DNA of 8,032 bases from JANWWM01 sp046719715 (GTDB lineage: Bacteria > Bacteroidota > Chlorobiia > Chlorobiales > Thermochlorobacteraceae): positions 1 through 8,032 of the forward strand of contig JBDNCJ010000095.1 in assembly GCA_046719715.1 (NCBI GenBank), read 5' to 3'. Shown here piece after piece: positions 1-5,965 of this stretch (position 1 is the first letter of the stretch; every line of letters starts with the position of its first letter). The notes beneath the pieces are model-generated. The model made no database searches and was not told the DNA's origin. It saw only the letters and a program-made list of their open reading frames with translations. Position numbers and translations under genes: made by a program.

Positions 1-98
1 TCAATGCAAAGTATGCGGGTGTCAATTGGTATCGCAATCACATCGGCGAACTCAAAACGATTTCGGAAAAGGAAACAAAAGCAGAACCATCAACCTAA
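1..98 (+). CDS. C-terminal end of an unrecognised upstream gene (partial)
   Basis: Reading in phase from base 3 gives 31 codons ending in TAA at 96-98. The visible tail includes NAKYAGVNWYRNHIGEL and then a charged, low-complexity end rich in Lys, Glu and Ser/Thr, which looks like an ordinary protein C-terminus. The other two frames over this stretch read less naturally: one gives Cys/Gln/Arg-rich sequence, and the other is the N-terminal extension of the regulator gene, rich in Arg/Lys/Gln. The stop lies 7 bases before the ATG of the regulator, so the two genes are probably co-transcribed. I do not recognise the family from this tail and assign no function. Confidence 0.55.
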   Translation, partial: NAKYAGVNWYRNHIGELKTISEKETKAEPST

Positions 99-105
99 AA
101 CAAGC

Positions 106-630
106 ATGAGTTTAGAAGACAAAATCAGAAAAGAAGTCGTGCGTGAGTATGGCGACGGCTATCACGCGTTCGGACTAAACCGCGTGATGGGACATGTTGT
201 GGGGCTCTTGCTTTTTGCAAGCGAGCCCATTTCTCTTGATGAAATTTGCAATCAACTCGGACGCACCAAAGGCGTTGTGAGCCAAATTATGCGACGACTC
301 GTCGAGCGCAATCTGGTTCGTAAAGTGCTTTCAACAGGCACGCGCAAAGATTACTACGAAATTCATCCGTCCGTATTTGAAAACGCCTTCCGCAACAACC
401 TCGAACTCATTCGCAACAACACCCGCATCGCGCATCGCTTGAAAGATTTAGCCGAACAAAGTAACAGCCAAGCCTTAGCACCGCTTCAAATGAGGCTTTT
501 GGAAATGGCGCGCTTTTATGAATTGACCGAAGCCCACTACGAGAAATTTCTCGATGAATGGCACAAGGAGCGCGACAAACTTTATGAAACGATGTCGCGA
601 AACGGAAAGAAGAAAAACCACGCAAAATAA
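106..630 (+). CDS. GbsR/MarR-family winged-helix transcriptional regulator
   Basis: A 174-residue cytoplasmic DNA-binding protein of the GbsR branch of the MarR superfamily. Residues about 24-40 form a hydrophobic helix (GLNRVMGHVVGLLLF). Residues 42-71 form the helix-turn-helix (ISLDEICNQLGRTKGVVSQI, then a recognition-helix continuation). Residues 72-86 form the wing, with a basic turn followed by KDYYEIH. The C-terminal half is helical and charged and probably dimerises. This order and length match GbsR-type proteins, several of which control osmolyte or transport genes; the ligand here is unknown. An in-frame ATG at 4 would add 34 residues, but that stretch is Arg/Lys/Gln-rich and overlaps what looks like the real end of the upstream gene, so 106 is preferred. 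SD is weak. It lies 80 bases upstream of a same-strand enzyme/transporter cluster and is the natural candidate regulator of that cluster (inference). Confidence 0.85.
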   Translation: MSLEDKIRKEVVREYGDGYHAFGLNRVMGHVVGLLLFASEPISLDEICNQLGRTKGVVSQIMRRLVERNLVRKVLSTGTRKDYYEIHPSVFENAFRNNLELIRNNTRIAHRLKDLAEQSNSQALAPLQMRLLEMARFYELTEAHYEKFLDEWHKERDKLYETMSRNGKKKNHAK

Positions 631-661
631 TTTTTTTTATTTCTGACGTTTTATATTTTTC

Positions 662-679
662 AAACATTAAAAACATTAA
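662..679 (+). repeat. Perfect 9-bp tandem repeat (AAACATTAA x2)
   Basis: Bases 662-670 and 671-679 are both AAACATTAA, back to back, between the regulator gene and the SDR gene. A direct repeat just upstream of an operon can be a regulator half-site pair. In such A/T-rich DNA it may also be chance or slippage. Confidence 0.5.
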
Positions 680-682
680 AAA

Positions 683-696
683 TCTCTGAAAAGAGA
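683..696 (+). other. Small inverted repeat with GAAA loop upstream of the SDR start
   Basis: TCTCT (683-687) pairs with AGAGA (692-696) around a GAAA loop. The hairpin ends 14 bases before the ATG at 711, in the 5' leader of the operon. It is short and A/T-rich with no U-tract after it, so it is not a terminator. A weak effect on ribosome access is possible but unproven. Confidence 0.25.
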
Positions 697-710
697 AAAT
701 CAACGACGCA

Positions 711-1457
711 ATGAGACGCTTGGAAAATAAAGTCGCCGTAATTACAGGCGGCGCGCAAGGCATCGGAAAAGCAACCGCCGAAAAATTTGCAAGTGAAGGC
801 GCTTGGCTGGCAATATGGGATATGAACGAAGAAAAGGGCAGAGCCTTAGTTTCGGAATTGGAGAAGAAAAACGTCCGAGCCCTGTTCCAAAGCGTCAATG
901 TCGCAAAAATTGAATCCGTTGAACTCGCTACAAAAGAAACCCTCGCCCAATTCGGAAAAATCGATATTCTCATCAACAACGCAGGTATCACGAAAGATGC
1001 TTCATTTCTCAAAATGACGCCCGAACAATGGCAACAAGTTATTGATGTGAATCTCACGGGTGTTTTTAACTGCACGAAGGCAATCGCGCCGTCAATGGTG
1101 GAGCGAAAGTATGGGCGAATCATCAACGCAAGTTCTGTTGTTGGACTTTACGGTAACTTCGGGCAAACGAACTATGTAGCGACAAAAGCCGGCGTCATTG
1201 GAATGACCCAAGTCTGGGCGCGCGAATTAGGACGAAAGGGAATCACTGTGAACGCTGTTGCACCCGGATTCATTGCCACCGACATGATTCAAACCATTCC
1301 CGAAAAAATTTTAGACGCGATTAAAGAGAAAACGCCGCTTCAACGCTTCGGCACACCCGAAGACGTCGCAAACGCTTATTGCTTCTTGGCTTCCGATGAA
1401 GCGGCTTTCATCAATGGCGCAGTCATTAGCGTCGACGGCGGATACATTCCCGCATAA
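711..1457 (+). CDS. FabG-like short-chain dehydrogenase/reductase (probable 3-oxoacyl reductase / 3-hydroxyacyl dehydrogenase)
   Basis: A 248-residue classical SDR, the usual length for FabG/PhaB-type enzymes. It has the Rossmann dinucleotide loop TGGAQGIG (12-19), NNAG (89-92), Asn114 in DVNLTG, Ser142 in NASSVVG, the Tyr155-xxx-Lys159 pair of the Ser-Tyr-Lys catalytic set, the PG motif (185-186) and the family's C-terminal VDGGY. These support reversible NAD(P)-dependent interconversion of a 3-oxoacyl thioester and its 3-hydroxy form, in the cytoplasm. Asp37 sits at the end of beta-strand 2 (AIWDMNEEKG). In this family an acidic residue there usually favours NAD(H) over NADP(H), which hints at an oxidative or catabolic role rather than housekeeping fatty-acid synthesis (inference). 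It appears to be the first gene of the enzyme operon, 47 bases before the KASIII-like gene. SD is weak. The exact substrate (ACP or CoA ester, or another alcohol/ketone) is not determined. Confidence 0.9.
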   Translation: MRRLENKVAVITGGAQGIGKATAEKFASEGAWLAIWDMNEEKGRALVSELEKKNVRALFQSVNVAKIESVELATKETLAQFGKIDILINNAGITKDASFLKMTPEQWQQVIDVNLTGVFNCTKAIAPSMVERKYGRIINASSVVGLYGNFGQTNYVATKAGVIGMTQVWARELGRKGITVNAVAPGFIATDMIQTIPEKILDAIKEKTPLQRFGTPEDVANAYCFLASDEAAFINGAVISVDGGYIPA

Positions 1458-1469
1458 GGTTTTTTTATC

Positions 1470-1497
1470 TCGCTTTTGCATTCAAGCAGTTAAGCGA
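1470..1497 (+). other. Inverted repeat in the SDR/KASIII gap
   Basis: TCGCTT (1470-1475) pairs with AAGCGA (1492-1497) over a 16-base loop, with an inner TGC/GCA pairing (1478-1480 with 1486-1488). It fills much of the 47-base gap and ends 7 bases before the ATG at 1505. No U-tract follows, so it is not a classical terminator. It could stabilise or process the mRNA between the two genes, or be chance. Confidence 0.25.
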
Positions 1498-1504
1498 AAA
1501 ACAA

Positions 1505-2500
1505 ATGACAATGAGAAACGCTGTAATCACTTCAAGTAGTATGTATGCCCCTGAACGGGTAATACCCAATCAATACTTCAACGAGTTGCTCAAAGAAGAC
1601 GTCGATGCTTGGCTCGTTCAGAATTTGACGATTCGCGAACGCCGTTGGGCGGCTTCCGACCAATCCACTGCAGACCTTGTTATAGAAGCGGCACAATCCG
1701 CGCTTCGTGCTGCCGCGATTTCACCCGAACAGTTAGACCTCATCATTGTTGCAACCGATACGCCCGAATACATCTCGCCCTCGACCGCTTCAGTAGTGCA
1801 ATACAGATTGCAAGCCAAAAATGCAGGCACATTTGATTTGAACACAGCTTGTGCAGGATTTGTAACCGCGCTCGATGTTGCCGCCAAATACATTCGTGCA
1901 GACGAAAGGTATCAGTATATCCTTGTAGTCGGCGCTTACGCAATGAGTAAGTATCTCAATCTTAACGATAAAAAAACGGTTACGCTCTTTGCTGACGGCG
2001 CGGGTGCAGTCGTGCTTGCCGCCGAAGAAAATTCATCGCGAGGATTTCTCGCAAGCGAACTATTGACCGAAGGGCAGTATCACGATTGGATGGGCATTTA
2101 CGCGGGCGGAACACATCAACCCGTTACGCATGAAGTGATTGAGAGTAAGGACCACTTGCTCAAATTTGTTAAGAAGTTTCCGAAAGAATTGAACCCAGAA
2201 ATTTGGTCAAGAATGATTTTGAAAATGTGCCAGCGACTAAACATCAAGCCCGATGACGTTGCCCAGTATTTTTTCACGCAAATCAACATCAATAGCATTT
2301 GGGAAACGCTTGACCGACTCGGCGTGTCGCGACAAAAAGCCCATACAATTATGGACCGATTCGGCTACACAGGCTCGGCGTGTATTCCGATGGCATTTCA
2401 CGATGCCGTTGAAAAAGGAAAAGTGAAGCGAGACGATTTAATCATGTTCGTTGGCTCTGGCGGCGGACTTGCATTTGCAAGTGCCACAGTGCGCTATTGA
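1505..2500 (+). CDS. Ketoacyl-ACP synthase III-like (thiolase-fold) protein with non-canonical active site
   Basis: A 331-residue protein of the FabH/KASIII type at normal length. Family marks in order: an IRERRWA segment (43-49), nucleophile Cys116 in DLNTACAGF, FADGAGAVV (162-170), and the C-terminal glycine loop GSGGG (317-321) before the last strand. KASIII enzymes use Cys-His-Asn to bind an acyl group and condense it with malonyl-ACP. Here the His motif (PHQAN in E. coli FabH) reads FTQIN, placing Thr258 at the His position. The Asn motif (RHGNTSAA) reads RFGYTGSA, placing Tyr288 at the Asn position. The fold and acyl-Cys chemistry are therefore supported, while normal decarboxylative condensation is doubtful; an acyltransferase or unusual Claisen enzyme is possible. 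A second ATG lies at 1511 and neither start has a clear SD. The neighbours (SDR, acyl-CoA ligase) supply acyl-thioester chemistry. Confidence 0.85.
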   Translation: MTMRNAVITSSSMYAPERVIPNQYFNELLKEDVDAWLVQNLTIRERRWAASDQSTADLVIEAAQSALRAAAISPEQLDLIIVATDTPEYISPSTASVVQYRLQAKNAGTFDLNTACAGFVTALDVAAKYIRADERYQYILVVGAYAMSKYLNLNDKKTVTLFADGAGAVVLAAEENSSRGFLASELLTEGQYHDWMGIYAGGTHQPVTHEVIESKDHLLKFVKKFPKELNPEIWSRMILKMCQRLNIKPDDVAQYFFTQININSIWETLDRLGVSRQKAHTIMDRFGYTGSACIPMAFHDAVEKGKVKRDDLIMFVGSGGGLAFASATVRY

Positions 2501-2520
2501 AAGAGTTAAAACGAAAGCCG

Positions 2521-3813
2521 ATGTCTAACACAGTGAGAGCTATTCAACCCCAAAAGATGCAAGCAAGCCGTTATGCTTGGTATGCGTTAGCATTGCTCAC
2601 GCTCGTCTATCTCCTGAACTTTCTTGACCGAATGCTCATCTACATTCTCTTTACACCCATCAAAAAAGAGATGCTCTTTTCCGATGTAGAGCTCGCGCTA
2701 CTTAGTTCAACGTCGTTCGTGATTTTTTATACGGTGCTTGGAATTCCATTTGGACGACTTGCCGATAGAATCGAGCGCAAAAAAATGATTGGGTTTGGGT
2801 TGGCGGCGTGGAGCGTGTTTTCAGGAATGACGGGCTTTGCGACGGACTTCTGGACGATTTTCGCATGCCGCGTGATGGTAGGCGTAGGTGAGGCGACGCT
2901 TGGTCCTGCCGCGCTCTCGCTTCTTTCTGATTTTTTCCCGAAAGAAATTCGCGCAACGGCGCAAGGCATTTATTCATCGGCGATTGCGGTCGGTAGCGGG
3001 CTTGCGTTTTTGCTCGGCGGTTGGATTGCCGATGCGATGGGTTGGCGATATGCGTTTTTTCTCTTGGGTTTTCCGGGCGTTTTGGTTGCCCTGCTCGTCT
3101 TCTTGCTTAAAGAGCCACTGCGCGGAAGCAGTGAATCAAAAAGCGAAGCAAAGTCGGAATCGAGTTTGAAAGAACTCTTCAAAACAAAAACGTTATGGCT
3201 TCATCATGCGGGCTACGCCATATTCAACATTGCGTCAGCGAGCGTCGGCGCGTGGCTAACGGTGTATTTCGTGCGCGTGCATAAACTCTCGCTCAGCGAA
3301 GTTGGGCTGTGGTTTGGAATTGCAATGATGACGGGCGGAATTGCTGGAATGGTGTTGGGCGGAATCGCCGCCGATAAATTTCGCGAGAAAGAAATCGGTG
3401 GAAGAATGCGCGTGGCGAGCGTTTCGGCACTCGTTAGTGGAGCTATCTGGGCAGTGATGCTATTTGGCGACAATGTCAAATTCCTCTTGATGCTCAACAT
3501 TGCAATGCAGGCATTTTCGCTCTCGTGGCTGGGCGCGTCGTTTGCTGACTTGAACGACATTGTTGAGCCGAAACAGCGCGGCTTGGCAGTCGGCGTGTAT
3601 TTCTTCGTCGTCAATCTTGCTGGATATGGAATCGCGCCGCTCGTCATTGGTCGACTGAACGATGCAATGAACATCACAGAGAATCCCGAAGCGATGCGGT
3701 TGTCGCTTTTGATTTGTCCGATTGCTTGCGCTGTGGCAACTGTTGTTCTCTGGCTCGGCAGACGCGAGATGAATGCCCGATACAATCGAAAGTTAGAGGA
3801 GGCACTACCATGA
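2521..3813 (+). CDS. MFS transporter, Spinster-like
   Basis: A 430-residue inner-membrane protein with about 12 predicted hydrophobic segments in two halves. TM1 (about 18-40) carries NFLDR. The MFS loop 2-3 signature is GRLADRIERKK (78-88). TM4 carries the RVMVGVGEA segment (117-125), typical of the Spinster-like and related organic-anion branches of the MFS. A hydrophilic Ser/Lys/Glu-rich central loop spans about 198-224. Such carriers move organic acids, lipids or drugs by proton-linked or facilitated transport. Both import and export occur in the superfamily, so direction is open. The ATG at 2521, 20 bases after the previous stop, is chosen; a TTG at 2497 overlapping that stop (TTGA) would add 8 residues. 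The 3' end overlaps the ligase start by 4 bases, so the pair is probably translationally coupled and the ligase may act on the carried compound (inference). Confidence 0.9.
   Translation: MSNTVRAIQPQKMQASRYAWYALALLTLVYLLNFLDRMLIYILFTPIKKEMLFSDVELALLSSTSFVIFYTVLGIPFGRLADRIERKKMIGFGLAAWSVFSGMTGFATDFWTIFACRVMVGVGEATLGPAALSLLSDFFPKEIRATAQGIYSSAIAVGSGLAFLLGGWIADAMGWRYAFFLLGFPGVLVALLVFLLKEPLRGSSESKSEAKSESSLKELFKTKTLWLHHAGYAIFNIASASVGAWLTVYFVRVHKLSLSEVGLWFGIAMMTGGIAGMVLGGIAADKFREKEIGGRMRVASVSALVSGAIWAVMLFGDNVKFLLMLNIAMQAFSLSWLGASFADLNDIVEPKQRGLAVGVYFFVVNLAGYGIAPLVIGRLNDAMNITENPEAMRLSLLICPIACAVATVVLWLGRREMNARYNRKLEEALP
3795..3802 (+). promoter_or_regulatory. Strong SD (AGAGGAGG) deciding the ligase start
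   Basis: AGAGGAGG lies 7 bases before the ATG at 3810, inside the 3' end of the transporter gene. It fixes the ligase start at 3810 rather than at an in-frame ATG 96 bases upstream within the transporter coding sequence. Confidence 0.8.
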
Positions 3814-5315
3814 AAACGGATTGGCTCGAAAAACTAAGCCTCTACTTCCCTAATAAAATCGCCATGAAAGAAGTGGAGACGGGAAGAACACTGACCTACC
3901 AAGAGTTTCAAAACTGTGCGAATCGATTAGCCGCTCTTTTCACAAACGAACTCGGAATCAAGCAAGGCGAGCGCATTGCCATTCTTGCCGAAAACGCGCT
4001 TGAGCATTTCATCTTGATGTTCGTTGCGCAAAAGACGGGCGTTATCATCGTTCCGCTCAACTATCGACTGGCTCAAAGTGAAATTCACGAGTTGCTCAAA
4101 GATTGCACTCCGTCTATGCTGATTGTGCAAGAAAAGTTTTCCGAAACCATTAGGCACGCAACGTTTAAGCCGAAATACCTTTGGACGCTCTCGCGTTTGG
4201 AAGAAGAAGGATACAACAAGAAAACTCACAAATCGGAATTTGTGGCGAAAGAAATCCCCGAAGATGAGCCGCTCTTTATTCTCTACACCGCAGGCACGAC
4301 GGGCAACCCGAAAGGCGTCTTGTATTCACACAAGATGCTTTTTTGGAATAGCATCAACACCTCGCTACGCATTGATTTGACAAGCCAAGACCGAACGCTC
4401 ACGTTTCTGCCGCTATTTCACACGGGCGGGCTAAACGTGGTGGCGACGCCGTTTTTACATCGCGGCGGCTATGTTGCATTGGTAAAAAAATTCGATGCAG
4501 AACTTGTAACCGCATTGCTGGAAAAAGAAGAAATCACCGTGTTTATGGGTGTGCCAACGACGCTGAAAATGATGGCAGAGTCAAAAGCCTTTCAAACAGT
4601 GTCGGTGAAAACGGTTCGATTTGCCATGGTGGGTGGAGAACCAATGCCACTGCCGCTCATTGAAACTTGGCACAATAAAGGCGTGTGGATTCGACAAGGC
4701 TTCGGCATGACGGAAGTCGGACCGAATCTCTTTTCACTTCATCAAGATGATGCTGTGCGCAAGATTGGCTCCATCGGCGTAACAAACTTCTACATCGATG
4801 CGCGTATCGTCGATGACGATTCAAACGACGTCAAGCGCGGGGAAGTTGGCGAACTCATCTTCCGAAGCCCTGTTGTAACCAAAGGCTATTGGAACAACCC
4901 TGAGGCAACGAGAGCGGCGTTCAAAGACGGTTGGTTTTATACGGGCGATTTGGTTCGCCAAGATGAAGAAGGATTTTTCTATGTGGTGGATAGAAAAAAA
5001 TCAATGTTCATTTCGGGCGGAGAGAATGTCTATCCCGCAGAAATTGAAAAGGTGCTCTATAAACACCCATGCGTTGCAGAAGTAGCGGTGATTGGCGTGC
5101 CTGATGAAAAATGGGGCGAGGTTGGAAAGGCATGCATCGTCTTGAAACCGGACGCGAAAGTAAGTGCCGAAGAACTCAAAGCATTTTGTGCAGAGCGCTT
5201 AGCCAAATACAAAGTGCCAAAGTTTATCGAATTCTGTGACGCCCTTCCGAAAAGTGATGCCGGAAAAATCAACAAAAAAGTTCTTCTACAACAACATCGT
5301 TCTTTATCGCAATAA
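3810..5315 (+). CDS. AMP-forming acyl-CoA synthetase (acyl-CoA ligase, ANL superfamily)
   Basis: A 501-residue cytoplasmic ligase, full length for this family. It should activate a carboxylic acid with ATP to an acyl-adenylate and pass it to CoA. Adenylation motifs are complete: P-loop YTAGTTGNPKG (159-169), PLFHTGG (201-207), the GFGMTE motif (297-302), YTGD with Asp380 (377-380), hinge DRKK (394-397), SGGENVYPAEIE (402-413) and the C-terminal catalytic Lys486 in PKSDAGKI. The arrangement resembles medium/long-chain or aryl-acid ligases (FadD- and MenE-like), but the specificity pocket cannot be read reliably by eye. The start at 3810 is set by a strong SD, and its ATG overlaps the transporter's TGA (ATGA). 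This coupling suggests joint production with the MFS carrier, perhaps to trap an imported acid as a CoA ester. The product could feed the SDR and KASIII-like enzyme upstream (inference). Confidence 0.93.
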   Translation: MKTDWLEKLSLYFPNKIAMKEVETGRTLTYQEFQNCANRLAALFTNELGIKQGERIAILAENALEHFILMFVAQKTGVIIVPLNYRLAQSEIHELLKDCTPSMLIVQEKFSETIRHATFKPKYLWTLSRLEEEGYNKKTHKSEFVAKEIPEDEPLFILYTAGTTGNPKGVLYSHKMLFWNSINTSLRIDLTSQDRTLTFLPLFHTGGLNVVATPFLHRGGYVALVKKFDAELVTALLEKEEITVFMGVPTTLKMMAESKAFQTVSVKTVRFAMVGGEPMPLPLIETWHNKGVWIRQGFGMTEVGPNLFSLHQDDAVRKIGSIGVTNFYIDARIVDDDSNDVKRGEVGELIFRSPVVTKGYWNNPEATRAAFKDGWFYTGDLVRQDEEGFFYVVDRKKSMFISGGENVYPAEIEKVLYKHPCVAEVAVIGVPDEKWGEVGKACIVLKPDAKVSAEELKAFCAERLAKYKVPKFIEFCDALPKSDAGKINKKVLLQQHRSLSQ

Positions 5316-5339
5316 CATTCTAAACAAACTTAAACCTTT

Positions 5340-5344
5340 GGAGG
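5340..5344 (+). promoter_or_regulatory. SD (GGAGG) of the lipoprotein gene
   Basis: GGAGG sits 8 bases before the ATG at 5353. It supports that start over an in-frame ATG at 5236 inside the ligase gene, which would bury the signal peptide. Confidence 0.75.
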
Positions 5345-5352
5345 ACAGAACA

Positions 5353-5901
5353 ATGAGAAAGTTAATGGCTCTTATGCTCGTCGGAGCAATCTCACTTTCA
5401 TTTGCTGCATGTGGCGACAGCGAAGATTCAAGCACGAACCCAACGCCGCAAGACCCCATCGTTGGAACTTGGTTGGCGGAAGGCACGACGACTGTTGGTG
5501 GTGTGCCAGTGCCGAACGTCTCACCGCTTTTGTTTGGCTCACCCTTCAACATTCGACGGATTCGTGCAACGTTTAACGCGAACGGAACTTACACCGTAAC
5601 CACGACGGATTCGGCAGGAACGAATGCGACGCTTACAGGAACATGGACGACCAGCGCGGCGGATACAGCGGGAATTACGATTCGCAACATCACGGTCAAT
5701 CAAACATCGCCGTCTACGGTAACATCAAGAGGCATCTACCAAGTTACAACGTCTGGAAGCGTCACGACGATGCTCTACGAGATTGCGCAAACCGAGCCGC
5801 CGCTTCAAGGGGTTACGCCGCCAACGCCAAGAGGCGGATTCGGCAGCACGTCGGGCGGAGCGTTTGGCATTGCCAACATTCAACGCTATACCAAACAGTA
5901 A
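5353..5901 (+). CDS. Small lipoprotein, lipocalin-like or other beta-rich domain
   Basis: A 182-residue lipoprotein precursor. Residues 1-20 are a signal peptide: basic start MRKL, hydrophobic core, then lipobox SFAAC with Cys20 as the lipidation site. The next residues, GDSEDSS, are acidic, and a Pro/Thr linker follows. The mature domain starts at about 35 with PIVGTW. It then shows a beta-rich pattern with RATFNANGTYTV (71-82), LTGTW (94-98) and further Thr/Ser/Val strands, and ends in a Gly/Ser-rich tail before NIQRYTKQ. The GTW...F..NGTY...GTW pattern resembles small lipocalin-like lipoproteins common in Bacteroidota-type genomes, which may bind hydrophobic ligands, but I do not recognise a named family. 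It follows the ligase stop by 37 bases and is closed by a strong terminator, so it is probably the last gene of the first transcript. A role in holding an acyl compound in the envelope is inference. Confidence 0.8.
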   Translation: MRKLMALMLVGAISLSFAACGDSEDSSTNPTPQDPIVGTWLAEGTTTVGGVPVPNVSPLLFGSPFNIRRIRATFNANGTYTVTTTDSAGTNATLTGTWTTSAADTAGITIRNITVNQTSPSTVTSRGIYQVTTSGSVTTMLYEIAQTEPPLQGVTPPTPRGGFGSTSGGAFGIANIQRYTKQ

Positions 5902-5910
5902 GCGATGCAC

Positions 5911-5946
5911 AAGCGGAGAATGAACGCCACGTTCTCCGCTTTTTTT
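5911..5946 (+). terminator. Rho-independent terminator after the lipoprotein gene
   Basis: A perfect 10-bp stem, AAGCGGAGAA (5911-5920) with TTCTCCGCTT (5932-5941), encloses an 11-base loop and runs into seven Ts (5940-5946). It starts 10 bases after the lipoprotein stop. It is the only convincing terminator in the window and works on the plus strand only, as no A-run precedes the stem. It lies just 19 bases before the next gene's ATG. Confidence 0.92.
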
Positions 5947-5953
5947 GAAAATC

Positions 5954-5963
5954 AAGGAGGAGG
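5954..5963 (+). promoter_or_regulatory. Strong SD (AAGGAGGAGG) of the outer-membrane protein gene
   Basis: AAGGAGGAGG ends 2 bases before the ATG at 5966; its first GGAGG (5956-5960) is 5 bases from the start, a good spacing. It decides the start at 5966 and excludes a TTG at 5945 that lies in the terminator U-tract. Confidence 0.8.
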
Positions 5964-5965
5964 TT

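Larger units (their letters stand above)
631..710 (+). promoter_or_regulatory. A/T-rich gap with possible promoter/operator for the SDR-led operon
   Basis: This is the largest gap upstream of the enzyme genes. It starts with eight Ts (631-638) directly after the regulator's stop. No stem-forming sequence precedes them, so they are not a convincing terminator. A TATATTTT stretch at 652-659 resembles a sigma-70 -10 box or the Bacteroidota -7 element (TAnnTTTG) with one mismatch, but no good -35/-33 partner is visible. Downstream lie a 9-bp tandem repeat and a 5-bp hairpin. A promoter here is an inference from position and composition only. Confidence 0.3.

Noticed and set aside
4..105. 34-residue N-terminal extension of the GbsR-type regulator
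   Set aside because: The extension is Arg/Lys/Gln-rich and unlike the family, and it overlaps a natural-looking C-terminus of the upstream gene ending at 98. The ATG at 106 gives the usual length.
631..638. Run of eight Ts after the regulator gene as a terminator
   Set aside because: No stem-forming inverted repeat precedes it, so it lacks the hairpin of a Rho-independent terminator.
407..1126. 239-codon minus-strand open frame across the regulator 3' end and SDR gene
   Set aside because: It is antisense to two well-supported genes, spans their intergenic gap, reads as a Ser/Phe/Arg-rich sequence without domain motifs and has no SD.
2497..2520. TTG start for the MFS gene overlapping the KASIII-like stop
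   Set aside because: It is possible, but the ATG at 2521 is the more probable codon and the added 8 residues are uninformative. Left as an alternative.
3213..3785. 190-codon minus-strand open frame inside the MFS gene
   Set aside because: Its composition (Ile/Ser/Thr/Pro-rich) is that expected for the antisense of a membrane protein, and the sense frame has clear MFS motifs.
5945..5965. TTG start for the outer-membrane protein
   Set aside because: It lies in the terminator U-tract, would put charged residues ahead of the signal peptide, and precedes the strong SD that serves the ATG at 5966.
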